From positions 2,356,001 to 2,420,000 of the forward strand of contig NZ_CP048103.1 in the NCBI RefSeq assembly GCF_013282215.1: a DNA stretch of 64,000 nucleotides. The letters are read 5' to 3'. Shown here in pieces: positions 51,568-60,158 of the stretch. Each line of letters opens with the position of its first letter. Within the stretch, counting starts at the first letter, position 1. This DNA comes from Kroppenstedtia eburnea. GTDB lineage: Bacteria; Bacillota; Bacilli; Thermoactinomycetales; DSM-45169. The position numbers and the translations under genes were made by a program. A model generated the notes under the pieces. The model was given only the letters and a program-made list of their open reading frames with translations. It was not told where the DNA came from and made no database searches.

Positions 51568-53799
51568 TCAAGTGAATAAATCCTGCTCTTCGATTTGAAA
51601 GGAGATCCCCTTACCTTGAAGTGTCTCCCGATCAAAATCGTAATGGGCATCCAATACCCAGACATCGCTCAACGGATCCCGCGGATCGTCCACGACCCTG
51701 TGTAGGAGCCTTTTGCTTAACGGATCACCTACCTCGTCTTTTCCGAAAAACATGGATCTAGGTATACTGATTGTTTTTCGCTCTATCTCTCTTCTGATCG
51801 ATTGTTTTTCCGATCGGAGGGCTGTTTTGTATACTTCCAGCCGGTCAACCCATTCATCAAACAAACTTCTGGGTATGACCGTGAGGTTTTGGATTTTTCG
51901 CAGCTTTTGTTGTGCTTCTTTTTCCGTCAATTTGTAGGGATCCATGTTGTCGAAGAAATCCATGGCTTCATCGAAACGTTCCAGAAAATCGGTACCTTCC
52001 AGATAGTTGCGATCATATAGTTTGCGTACCATCTCCACTTTGGACGTCTCATCCAAGATGAGTCCATCATATTTTTCAAGCAACGCCAATCCCTTTTCCA
52101 CCAAGGAACGGTCATACACATTGTTGGTACCTATGCCGGAAATGTGATTGAGGTCGGTATACACATAGACGTTGGGCTGGTCGTGATTCAGCTTTCGCTT
52201 GCGGTAACAGCGGCCCAACCGTTGGAAAAAACTGTCCAGTACAGACAGTTCGGTATGCAATTCGTCGAAGTCGATGTCCACACTCGCTTCCACCAGCTGG
52301 GTGGTGATCCAAATCCCCGGCCGTTTTTCTTTCTTATTGAAATGCTGAATGGCTCTTTCCAACAGTTGCCGGTCCTCCCTGGTAAAGCGGGAGTGAAGTA
52401 AATAGACGCTGTCACCGGCCATCTTTCCGATTTCCTCATATAATTGAACCGCCCGGCGCACAGTGTTGACGATGACCAGTACTTGCCGGTCCCTTCCCCT
52501 TTCGGCGATTTCCGCCAGGTGATCCTCCACAGCGCCGTCACGCAATTGAATGCGATGGCGGGTTAAACCGGGATCGACAAATTCGCCCTGGACCACGCTG
52601 TCCAGCTCAATCACATCCGATGCGCCCAATTCTTCCATATACAGCGTGGGCATCGTGGCGGTCATCACCATGAAGCGGCCCCCCACCCGATGGATCATCT
52701 CCAGGGACTTAATTAGCATCGCCGCGATATCCGGGTCGTACGCCTGGATTTCATCGATCACCACTTTGGCGCCGGCCATCGCGGCCAGTTCTTTTTCAAA
52801 GCCGCGGTAATAAAACGGAAACTTCAGGATTTGGTCGATCGTGGTCAGCAGCAGTTTGTTGGAGAGTTGCCGGGATTGGTCGTACAGCTTCTCCCAAAAT
52901 TCTCCTCCGTTTTCATCCAGGTAGTCTCTTGCCGTGGAATGGAGCAAACCGGCCGCAGGGTAAGCCATGCCTTCGGCATCGGTGATGCGGTTGTAAATGG
53001 CGTTGATGCTCACTCTGAGCGGTAAAGTGAAAAACACCTTATCCTCCCCGGCCCACAGCAGAGCCGCTTCCGTTTTACCCATCCCGGTCTGGGCGATGGC
53101 GATCACATTACGATCCCTGTTCCCTTCCGCAAAGATCTGCAGTTCGTTTTTTTGAAAACATCGGTCTTGCATAAACCGATTAACATAGACACCGATATGT
53201 TCCTTCACTCCAGCTTCCACCGGCACATGGGCGGAAGCGGCATGATCCAGACGGTGCAGCAACCCTTTCAGCATGACATAGCGGAAAAAAGACGGATCGG
53301 AGGGGGTGTATCGCCTCTCCAGATAATCGACAAATTCCAATGATACCCGCTCCGCCAGCGGCAGGTTCATATGACGGCTGATCGCATCTCGTTTCGGCAG
53401 TAAATCCGTTTCCAGTACTTCCCGGATAAAGGCCTTCTCGGGCTGCTGCTTCCGTTCATGATGGTAACCGACGCTAAGGATGACAAGACGCTTCTCATCT
53501 TCCGAAAGATTGTAGTGGGCAAAAGGAATGAGCCCGACGGACAGATAATTGTGGGGCACAGAGCGGTCATGGGCCACGGAAGATCCTTCTTCCCCGAGGT
53601 ATCGGCAAATCTTGTTCTGAAACACCCCGTCCGCCTTGCCTGCATCATGGTAGTCCACCATGATCTTGAGAAGTTCCCAATCCCGGGCGGATAATATATT
53701 TAACTGACTGCCGTAGGCTTGCCGCAACCGTTCATACTCCACCAGCAACCGGTCGGTATGTTCCCGAATCGTTTCGACCGGATTGGACTTGGCATACAC
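51568..53799 (-). CDS. cas3: Cas3 helicase-nuclease with N-terminal HD domain
   Basis: 743 residues. The HD nuclease comes first (His14; VDYHDAGKADG with His51-Asp52; VGYHHERKQQ). The superfamily 2 helicase follows: AIAQTGMGKTEAAL (Walker A), KVVIDEIQAYD (DEAH box variant DEIQ), MVMTATMPT (motif III) and a VI region ending QRLGRCYRK. It unwinds and degrades the DNA target. Starts with GTG at 53799, 9 nt after GGGGGAG; a TTG upstream (53823) overlaps that site. Confidence 0.93.
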   Translation of the reverse strand: MYAKSNPVETIREHTDRLLVEYERLRQAYGSQLNILSARDWELLKIMVDYHDAGKADGVFQNKICRYLGEEGSSVAHDRSVPHNYLSVGLIPFAHYNLSEDEKRLVILSVGYHHERKQQPEKAFIREVLETDLLPKRDAISRHMNLPLAERVSLEFVDYLERRYTPSDPSFFRYVMLKGLLHRLDHAASAHVPVEAGVKEHIGVYVNRFMQDRCFQKNELQIFAEGNRDRNVIAIAQTGMGKTEAALLWAGEDKVFFTLPLRVSINAIYNRITDAEGMAYPAAGLLHSTARDYLDENGGEFWEKLYDQSRQLSNKLLLTTIDQILKFPFYYRGFEKELAAMAGAKVVIDEIQAYDPDIAAMLIKSLEMIHRVGGRFMVMTATMPTLYMEELGASDVIELDSVVQGEFVDPGLTRHRIQLRDGAVEDHLAEIAERGRDRQVLVIVNTVRRAVQLYEEIGKMAGDSVYLLHSRFTREDRQLLERAIQHFNKKEKRPGIWITTQLVEASVDIDFDELHTELSVLDSFFQRLGRCYRKRKLNHDQPNVYVYTDLNHISGIGTNNVYDRSLVEKGLALLEKYDGLILDETSKVEMVRKLYDRNYLEGTDFLERFDEAMDFFDNMDPYKLTEKEAQQKLRKIQNLTVIPRSLFDEWVDRLEVYKTALRSEKQSIRREIERKTISIPRSMFFGKDEVGDPLSKRLLHRVVDDPRDPLSDVWVLDAHYDFDRETLQGKGISFQIEEQDLFT

Positions 53800-53831
53800 A
53801 ACAATCCACTCCCCCTTTGTCAATCTGAATG

Positions 53832-53860
53832 GAAGAGGGCCCTCAGTGGGAGCCCTCTCA
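53832..53860 (-). promoter_or_regulatory. Hairpin between cas5 and cas3
   Basis: AGAGGGC pairs with GCCCTCT around an 11-nt loop in the 87-bp gap, the largest gap between cas6 and cas1 genes. It lacks a T run. It may cause partial attenuation or protect an mRNA end ahead of cas3. Confidence 0.35.
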
Positions 53861-53886
53861 GGAAGTATCAGTGATGTATAACCACT

Positions 53887-54585
53887 TCACTGATCGTGGA
53901 AAATGACCGGATCATCTGCATCATCGACCAGTGCCTGGCCAGGTGTCAGCGACAGACCGGCCAGCACGTAGCCGACAGGTATCTTTTCCCAACGGCGAAC
54001 CCCGTTGTGAATGTCGTATTTCCAGTTCAACAGGTAGGGAACGTGTCGTTTATGTGTTACAAGCCGACGAGGTACGTAGGCATTCATTGGCAACATTTTT
54101 TCATCCTCCAGCTGCCGCACCTCAGTGAGGCGACATTCATCGACACGCGCCAGATCCTCCCACCGTCCGAGGCTGAAGTGCTCCTCCGCATGTTCAATCC
54201 GCTCCTGCAACCGCTGCAGCACATCCTCCTCCGCCCCGATATGCATCAAGAGCTTCACCCTGTACAGTAGATGGATGTACAGAGGCATCTTCGTCATGTT
54301 TTGGTAAGAGTAGGTCTTGTGTCCCAAACCGTCCAACACCAGTGGAAACTCATCCACATCCCGTTTTTTGAACAGATAGTGGGTCTGATAATCCATCATC
54401 TTCGCCTCATAACATCCCTGCACACTGATGCGCATCGGAATGAACCGATCGGCACCGAGCAGTGCATGGGCCCATCCTTTCACCGTGGCATAAGGGGGAA
54501 GCGGGTACGTCTCCCCCACTTTAAAGGCCAGCGGCTTTTTGTAACAGGCGGTCTCTTGAAACAATCTCAACCGCAGTACCTTCAT
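53887..54585 (-). CDS. cas5: Cas5 (type I-B Cascade subunit)
   Basis: 232 residues, with the Cas5 N-terminal strand and loop (MKVLRLRLFQETACYKKPLAF, GETYPLPPYATVKGWAHALLG) that caps the 5' handle of the crRNA. Its C-terminus (GYVLAGLSLTPGQALVDDADD) is of the kind seen in I-B/Tneap-type Cas5. It overlaps cas7 by 4 bp. Confidence 0.9.
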   Translation of the reverse strand: MKVLRLRLFQETACYKKPLAFKVGETYPLPPYATVKGWAHALLGADRFIPMRISVQGCYEAKMMDYQTHYLFKKRDVDEFPLVLDGLGHKTYSYQNMTKMPLYIHLLYRVKLLMHIGAEEDVLQRLQERIEHAEEHFSLGRWEDLARVDECRLTEVRQLEDEKMLPMNAYVPRRLVTHKRHVPYLLNWKYDIHNGVRRWEKIPVGYVLAGLSLTPGQALVDDADDPVIFHDQ

Positions 54586-55481
54586 AAATGGACTCCATAA
54601 TGATCCGACACGTCTTCAGCCAGCCTGCGGAAAAAAGATTCCACCGAATCCACACTCTCTCCGAATGCATCACGAAAAGCCGCTTCGTTATCAAAGATCC
54701 CGGAGATTAAACCAATGCGCGTCTGCTCGCTGACGGAACTTCCAGCAAAAGTTTGCTCCATCGTCGACTGAATCGGTTTGAGATCAAGGGCGAATCCCTT
54801 CACATCCTGATTGAGCTTCACCTTCCCGAGGAAAAAAGGATTGGCCACATCATACACACCGCCAATGACAAAGAGCGGCGCTAAGTTTTCCTGCCGGCCT
54901 CGGATTTCGCGATTTAAGATCTTCATAATGTTCAGCAGTTGTCTGACACGGGTCGCCTTCGTCTCTGCAGCCAATTCGACCTCTCCGTTGGGATCGACGC
55001 CAACACGATCCAAATCCAGGGTCAGAGTATATGTGTACAGACTTTCATGTTGCTCGATATTGGCCAGGTTGGGAGTCTCTCCGATTCGCTCCGCCAGCCC
55101 CATGTTATTTAGAAAATCCATATCGCTGCGGTACGGCTCCAAGGAGATGGCGTGACTGAGCCGGGCCACGGCGGGACGCTTTTGTGACTGCTTAGCTGTT
55201 TTTAAATAGCCGAACAAGTCCATCTCCACCGAGTCTTTGATGGTAACATCCTTTTTGAATTGGATCACACCACTCGCTTTGTCCACCGTCTCCCGGTTCC
55301 AACCGTACAGCTGGTTGCCCAGCCGGACAATGTCGTAGCGCAAGCTTTGCCGGGAGGCAAAGGTGTATACCTCCCCGTTGGCTCGATGAAACTTTTTCAA
55401 CTCCGAAATGTTGGCGATCCCTTCCCCGTAGTTCAGAGAATTGGCCTGAAACACACCTGTAAACGACAGCGCCTTACCCAT
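54582..55481 (-). CDS. cas7: Cas7 backbone protein (Cst2/DevR family, type I-B)
   Basis: 299 residues: LSFTGVFQANSLNYGEGIANISELKKFHR is the DevR/Cst2 N-terminus, and RPAVARLSHAISLEPY and LFVIGGVYDVANPFFLGKVKL are family segments. Several copies assemble along the crRNA spacer. It overlaps cas8 by 8 bp. Confidence 0.92.
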   Translation of the reverse strand: MGKALSFTGVFQANSLNYGEGIANISELKKFHRANGEVYTFASRQSLRYDIVRLGNQLYGWNRETVDKASGVIQFKKDVTIKDSVEMDLFGYLKTAKQSQKRPAVARLSHAISLEPYRSDMDFLNNMGLAERIGETPNLANIEQHESLYTYTLTLDLDRVGVDPNGEVELAAETKATRVRQLLNIMKILNREIRGRQENLAPLFVIGGVYDVANPFFLGKVKLNQDVKGFALDLKPIQSTMEQTFAGSSVSEQTRIGLISGIFDNEAAFRDAFGESVDSVESFFRRLAEDVSDHYGVHL

Positions 55482-57348
55482 CGACCGTCACTCCTTCCCC
55501 ATTTTGTTCTTTTGCCACTTCATATTTTTCGGATAACAACCCCGCCACAAAGGCATTGGCCACCGTGTGAAAATCCAACTCCCGCTCATGCAGTGCGTCC
55601 AGGAAAAAAACAGGCACCGGCTTGTCCACCGACATATGCAGACGCATCACGGTGTCCATGAAGCTTTTCCGGTTGTTGGCATTGGCAGCATTCAACAGCC
55701 GGTAAGCGATCCCACTGATCTTTTTGGCACCGCTGGCTGCGTATTGCCCTTCCGGTGCCCCCTCCCGCGGGCCCCGTTGATTGAATTTTTCCCGAATGTC
55801 CGCACCACTCCGGTATACCCGATACACAGCCCGCACCCGCTTCTCTTTCGCATCCATGGCAGAACCCCCTTCACCCAAATGTTTGGCATACTGGCGCATA
55901 CGATAACGTTCCCGTGTCGCAACATAGGCGCTCCATCCGCTGTAGCCGCTCTCCACATTTTGTCGCAACAAACGGGTGATCATATGACGCGGATCTTCCC
56001 CCTTCAGAACGTGGCGGATAAATTGCTCCCGGTATTCCCACGGGCGGATGTGATCCAATTCGTCAGCGTGATGACTTAGATACTCAGCTAAGTACCGGGG
56101 TAGATGATAATAATCCAGTAGCGTTTTTTTAGCGCGATACTCGGAAGAAAATTCGATAAACAATAGATGATCTGCCACAAAGCCCGCTTTTTGCTTGACA
56201 TCTTCAATCATCCGACTGACAACGCGATCAAATGGCTCCATACCCTGCTTAGCAATTTGAAAATAACGGTTTTTCCTTATGACATCAGGAAGAGGTGAAT
56301 CCGACTGTACAAATCCCATATACGTACGGTATTCACCTTGTTCTCCAAAGCCGTCTTTCCGAAGGTATACAGCTGCCCCTGCTGGGGCACAAAACAGGAT
56401 CAACTTCGCGAGACTGGAAATGGGTATGGTTTCATCTTTAGCCAAATTCCAGTTAAAATTCAGAGCCTTGTTTTGTGAAACACCCAGCGGGGAAAACATC
56501 ATTTCTTCAAAGTTGATGGTCGCAAGTTGCCCTTCAATCAAGGTGCAATGTGACATTTCCTGTTCAAAAAAAGCCCTGATTTCTCCCAAATTCCTCTTTT
56601 TCACTTTCCGTTTAATTGCCTTAAAGGGACTGTAATCTTGATACTCATCCAAAAAAGCCAACACTTCATTCGATGTTGAAGCTTGTTCGACTATTGTTCG
56701 CATTTTTGCTTCCAGCAGTACTGGTAGAATGTAATCTTGTTGAAACCGATCTATATGCTCCTCATAGCTCAGGCTATTTGCTGTAGCCTGTAAAAAAGAT
56801 GGTTGTCCAAAAAACGGTTGCATCACAGCAGTTTTAAAGTAATTGACGGTTAATTTACGGTTGATCAGCGGTTCCGCCAGCACTTTGAGATACTGATCCG
56901 TTAACTGCTGGAGTTCTTCCAACTGCTCCGCTTGTTTGATCTCTTTCAAAGCTTCCTGAATGCTCTTGACTTCGTCTCCCCAGGGGGGATCTCCGTAATA
57001 CTTAACCACTTTGTCAGCGCTCTTTTTAACCGTATCGCGGATGTTTTTCAACCCGGTACCGAATGTCTCTTTTGTCACATTGGACTTGGACAGTCCTTGC
57101 AACATATTGTCGAGACGCTCTTCCTCCCGCCTGGCCACGCTGTATTGATCCACCATGTATTCAAAGTAGGCCCGGGCAAAGGAGGACAAGGCGTCGGGGT
57201 CCAGAACCAAGGCATCATGTTCCACCTTGATCCTTCTTGTATCCTTGGCGTTCATGATGTTATTCTTTTTGGCGAACTGAACAATGTTATGTACCCCGAC
57301 AATCCCCATCAGCATCGTCCAATCATTCGGTTCAATGCGCACCTTCAT
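55474..57348 (-). CDS. cas8b: Cas8 large subunit (Cst1-type, I-B)
   Basis: 624 residues. Large, mostly helical protein that recognises the PAM and recruits Cas3. No zinc-type Cys cluster is visible. Position (between cas6 and cas7) and size support the assignment, and the C-terminal region (KSFMDTVMRLHMSVDKPVPVFF) resembles Cst1. GGGGGTGG precedes the ATG. As usual for Cas8, conservation is low, so the subtype rests on the neighbouring genes. Confidence 0.85.
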   Translation of the reverse strand: MKVRIEPNDWTMLMGIVGVHNIVQFAKKNNIMNAKDTRRIKVEHDALVLDPDALSSFARAYFEYMVDQYSVARREEERLDNMLQGLSKSNVTKETFGTGLKNIRDTVKKSADKVVKYYGDPPWGDEVKSIQEALKEIKQAEQLEELQQLTDQYLKVLAEPLINRKLTVNYFKTAVMQPFFGQPSFLQATANSLSYEEHIDRFQQDYILPVLLEAKMRTIVEQASTSNEVLAFLDEYQDYSPFKAIKRKVKKRNLGEIRAFFEQEMSHCTLIEGQLATINFEEMMFSPLGVSQNKALNFNWNLAKDETIPISSLAKLILFCAPAGAAVYLRKDGFGEQGEYRTYMGFVQSDSPLPDVIRKNRYFQIAKQGMEPFDRVVSRMIEDVKQKAGFVADHLLFIEFSSEYRAKKTLLDYYHLPRYLAEYLSHHADELDHIRPWEYREQFIRHVLKGEDPRHMITRLLRQNVESGYSGWSAYVATRERYRMRQYAKHLGEGGSAMDAKEKRVRAVYRVYRSGADIREKFNQRGPREGAPEGQYAASGAKKISGIAYRLLNAANANNRKSFMDTVMRLHMSVDKPVPVFFLDALHERELDFHTVANAFVAGLLSEKYEVAKEQNGEGVTVDG

Positions 57349-57376
57349 GTGTCCACCCCCTTACCGGTAGTAATCA

Positions 57377-58129
57377 TCAACCCAGCAGTGTGTTCCCAGG
57401 GAATTCATGTATTTGCTGAACGACGTCTACACACCCCAGACCAAAACCACGGCGGTGTCCCAGGCCCAATTGATACAGCAACTGAAGGTCTTGCGGATGT
57501 CCTTTTAAGGCCAGTGTACCTTGAAAGGTTGTGAAGTAGAGATAGCCTTCTTTCTGATCCCTGAATTCACGGTTGGACTCTTTCAACACCCGCTTTTTCA
57601 TGTTCAAGGGCTGCATGTGAAATTCATCCTGCAAGCCGTAACCGCGATAGTTAGACAGGGCAAGATCGGCCATATAAGCCAACTCCCGTTCATAATCATT
57701 GTCTTCCGGCTTTAGCGGTCGGCCCGTAGCATCTTCGACCAGGATCGGAGAGCGGGTTTTAAAGACAACAACCGGTGTTTGAATTGTCTGCTCAGGAAGC
57801 ATCCGCAGGCGATTCTTAACCAATCCATAGCCACGGTAGTCCAAATCACTGATGTCGTGCAGTCCATTATACAGATGAAGTAAAAATTCGTGATCGGGAG
57901 AGCTGAATGTCACATGAAGCTCTTCCAGGGCGATCTCCTCTCCCAAGGGATTGAAATTCTTCAGATAAGGGGAGAAGGTGAACGGCTTCATTTTTGGCGG
58001 ACTTCCTTCATACCAGAACCGATAATAAGCAGGGTCTGAACGTTTCAGGCTTTCCTTGATGATCGAAACGATTCCCATACGGTAGTCGATCGGCAATTTC
58101 CCAGTTTTAAATGCACAAAAGAGACGCAA
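57377..58129 (-). CDS. cas6: Cas6 crRNA-processing endoribonuclease
   Basis: About 250 residues with two ferredoxin-like halves and the C-terminal Gly-rich loop LGLGHRRGFGLGCV that defines Cas6. It cuts the repeat, leaving an 8-nt 5' handle (predicted ATATAAAG here). The likely start is TTG at 58129, 6 nt after AAGGGGGTG; a GTG three codons earlier overlaps that site. First gene of the cas operon. Confidence 0.92.
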   Translation of the reverse strand: MRLFCAFKTGKLPIDYRMGIVSIIKESLKRSDPAYYRFWYEGSPPKMKPFTFSPYLKNFNPLGEEIALEELHVTFSSPDHEFLLHLYNGLHDISDLDYRGYGLVKNRLRMLPEQTIQTPVVVFKTRSPILVEDATGRPLKPEDNDYERELAYMADLALSNYRGYGLQDEFHMQPLNMKKRVLKESNREFRDQKEGYLYFTTFQGTLALKGHPQDLQLLYQLGLGHRRGFGLGCVDVVQQIHEFPGNTLLG

Positions 58130-58454
58130 GATTTTCACCCCCTTTTAAAATGTGAACATGTTAATCATAACAATTATTTTCAATTATACAAAACAACCCT
58201 AACCAAAAATGGATAAGGACAAATGTTCGTTATGGATCTGATGGTCTACGAAAACTGGACAGCAAAAAAGAAGTTGCTAAGTTAAGTCATGTTACATCCG
58301 TGATTACGCGAATACCGCCTTCATAGCCCTCTTTTCCGCATCGTTGCCGACCCATGACCGCGACGACCTTTGTGTCAAGCAGTTCTTTATAGACCCTCTT
58401 CAGAATCATGACAGCAAAAAACGGCCCTCCGAAGAGAGCCGTTGAATCTTTCCT
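58130..58454. other. Gap between cas6 and the permease gene; cas promoter region
   Basis: A TATAAT -10 box (- strand, 58183-58188) lies about 55 bp before the cas6 start in a very AT-rich stretch; the -35 is poor. Further right, a 40-codon frame (58287-58409, - strand: MILKRVYKELLDTKVVAVMG...) has no proper ribosome site and looks like the tail of a lost gene. The right end holds the permease terminator. Confidence 0.45.
58414..58443 (-). terminator. Terminator of the hydantoinase-permease operon
   Basis: Perfect-to-near-perfect 10-bp stem (AACGGCTCTC / GAGGGCCGTT) with a TTCG tetraloop and a TTTTTT run on the - strand, 11 bp beyond the permease stop. Confidence 0.9.
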
Positions 58455-59801
58455 TTATACTGTCTCTGCCTGTTCCGAGGCGACTGCTTCTTCTTTTCCT
58501 ATATCCTCGGTAAAGTGATCCGGTTTGACCCTGGCCTTCAGCTGCATCGCAACCAAGTACACCATGCCCGACGCAATCAGCGATTGAACCGCTGGAATTC
58601 CAAGTGTATTCACATACTGCGTCAGATAACCGACAAACGTTCCGACCACGAGTCCAATGGTCGCCATCCAGTTCCAGCCCGGAAGGTCTTTCCATTGACG
58701 CCGGCGGATGAAGAAAAAGTCCGCCATCATGACACCGGCGATAGCCGGATAGACAAGCGCCGTCATGTATAAAAAGTCCATGAAGTAATCAAGGATGCCT
58801 GCAAGCGCGATGACAATTGCCAGGAGGGTCCCGCCCAGTGTCAGCAACGCGCGTCCCCGGTTCGAGTTGACGTTGCACAGGTTTGCGAGCGCGAGGCCCA
58901 TGCTGTAGTTATTAACGAGCTGGCTCGTCCATGTCGCGATCCAGAGGATAAGGAAGCCCCACACCGGGAAGCCCAAATTCATCATGACATTGACAATGTC
59001 CGCGTCACCGACGCCGACAGACATGATGGCACCAACATAGAAGAGAGGGAAGCCGACTGCAATAATGCCGAGCGGAATGAGCACGTTATCCTTAACTTTT
59101 GGCTTCGCATACCGCGTGTAGTCGGATGCGATGACCCACTGGGAGACGTTGATCCCAATGACGAGGGATAGCGCCGCTAGGAATGTTATCTGCGGTTCCG
59201 GATTCCAGTCCATGATTGTATCCCAGCCTGTGTTCTTTAATGCATAGTAGATCCCCCCTGCGACGAGCAGCAACCCAGCAGGCACAGCAATATAGTCCGT
59301 CCATTTCATCGAGTTGTAGCCGATGATGGAAGGAAGCGCGAATGCCAGCCCCGCAACAATGGTTACAATCGCCCATGGCCAGAACTGGTTTTCATAATCA
59401 ATACCTAACATGGCTGAAATTGCATTCCCCGTAACCGCCGTCTGCAGAGCCCACCAACCAAGGGAGACGACGAAAATGGTCAGGCCGACAATGAATCTCG
59501 CCTGTGCCGCACCAAAACTCGTCCGCGCGATCACCGACGAGGAACGCCCGGTTTTGGCCCCCATGTATCCGGAAATGGCGTTTCCGATCCACTGGATGAC
59601 AAACAACGAAATCAGAAGCACCCAGAAGAGTTCCGACAAACCGAATGATCCTGCGAGCGTGGCACCGACCATGAGGACCGGGATAGTGAACTCCAGGCCG
59701 CCAAATATCATGGCCGGTGTCAGCCAGTGCTGCCGCTTATTTTCCGGGATGGCCGCAAGGGCTTCATCCTTGCCGCCGCTCAACGGTTTGGTATCTTCCA
59801 T
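58455..59801 (-). CDS. NCS1-family nucleobase/hydantoin permease (CodB-like)
   Basis: 448 residues and about 12 membrane helices. Motifs are PAMIFGGLEFTIPVLMVGATL at TM1, the SVIARTSFGAAQARFIVGL loop, and INVSQWVIASDYTRYAKPK, the NCS1 signature for nucleobase and hydantoin import. As the last gene of an operon for a HyuAB enzyme, it likely imports that substrate (a hydantoin or cyclic amide). The ribosome binding site is weak. Confidence 0.88.
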   Translation of the reverse strand: MEDTKPLSGGKDEALAAIPENKRQHWLTPAMIFGGLEFTIPVLMVGATLAGSFGLSELFWVLLISLFVIQWIGNAISGYMGAKTGRSSSVIARTSFGAAQARFIVGLTIFVVSLGWWALQTAVTGNAISAMLGIDYENQFWPWAIVTIVAGLAFALPSIIGYNSMKWTDYIAVPAGLLLVAGGIYYALKNTGWDTIMDWNPEPQITFLAALSLVIGINVSQWVIASDYTRYAKPKVKDNVLIPLGIIAVGFPLFYVGAIMSVGVGDADIVNVMMNLGFPVWGFLILWIATWTSQLVNNYSMGLALANLCNVNSNRGRALLTLGGTLLAIVIALAGILDYFMDFLYMTALVYPAIAGVMMADFFFIRRRQWKDLPGWNWMATIGLVVGTFVGYLTQYVNTLGIPAVQSLIASGMVYLVAMQLKARVKPDHFTEDIGKEEAVASEQAETV

Positions 59802-59828
59802 CTCACGATCCCATCACTTTCTCAAGTG

Positions 59829-60158
59829 TTATCCCACCAGGACGAAGACCAGTTCACAGTCCTCTTCCCCATCGTTTGTCGCCACATGTTCCTCGCCTTT
59901 CGGGATGAAGGTGGCATCCCCGGCAGTGACACGGATCTTCTCGTCGCCGATGTCAGTGACGAGGGATCCTTTCAGAATGATGGAGTACTCGTTCTCCCTA
60001 TGCTTTGAAACCCCTGTAAGTGGAACTGTTTCCCCTGCCCGGATGACGACGCGGCCGACCTTCACACTGGAGTCGCCCACCGCTTCCTGGAATGCCGTCT
60101 TCATGGAGTAAGATTCGTTGCCTTCCTCTTGCAGATCCGCGAGCTTCAATACGTCCAT
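59829..60158 (-). CDS. Small cupin-domain protein
   Basis: 109 residues: one cupin barrel with GETVPLTGVSKHRENEYSIILKGS (motif 1, His and Glu of the metal site) and GDATFIPKGEEHVATND (motif 2). Such single-domain cupins often act as isomerases or sensors in catabolic operons; its role here is unknown. Its ATG overlaps the hyuB stop (TAATG), so translation is coupled. Confidence 0.82.
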   Translation of the reverse strand: MDVLKLADLQEEGNESYSMKTAFQEAVGDSSVKVGRVVIRAGETVPLTGVSKHRENEYSIILKGSLVTDIGDEKIRVTAGDATFIPKGEEHVATNDGEEDCELVFVLVG

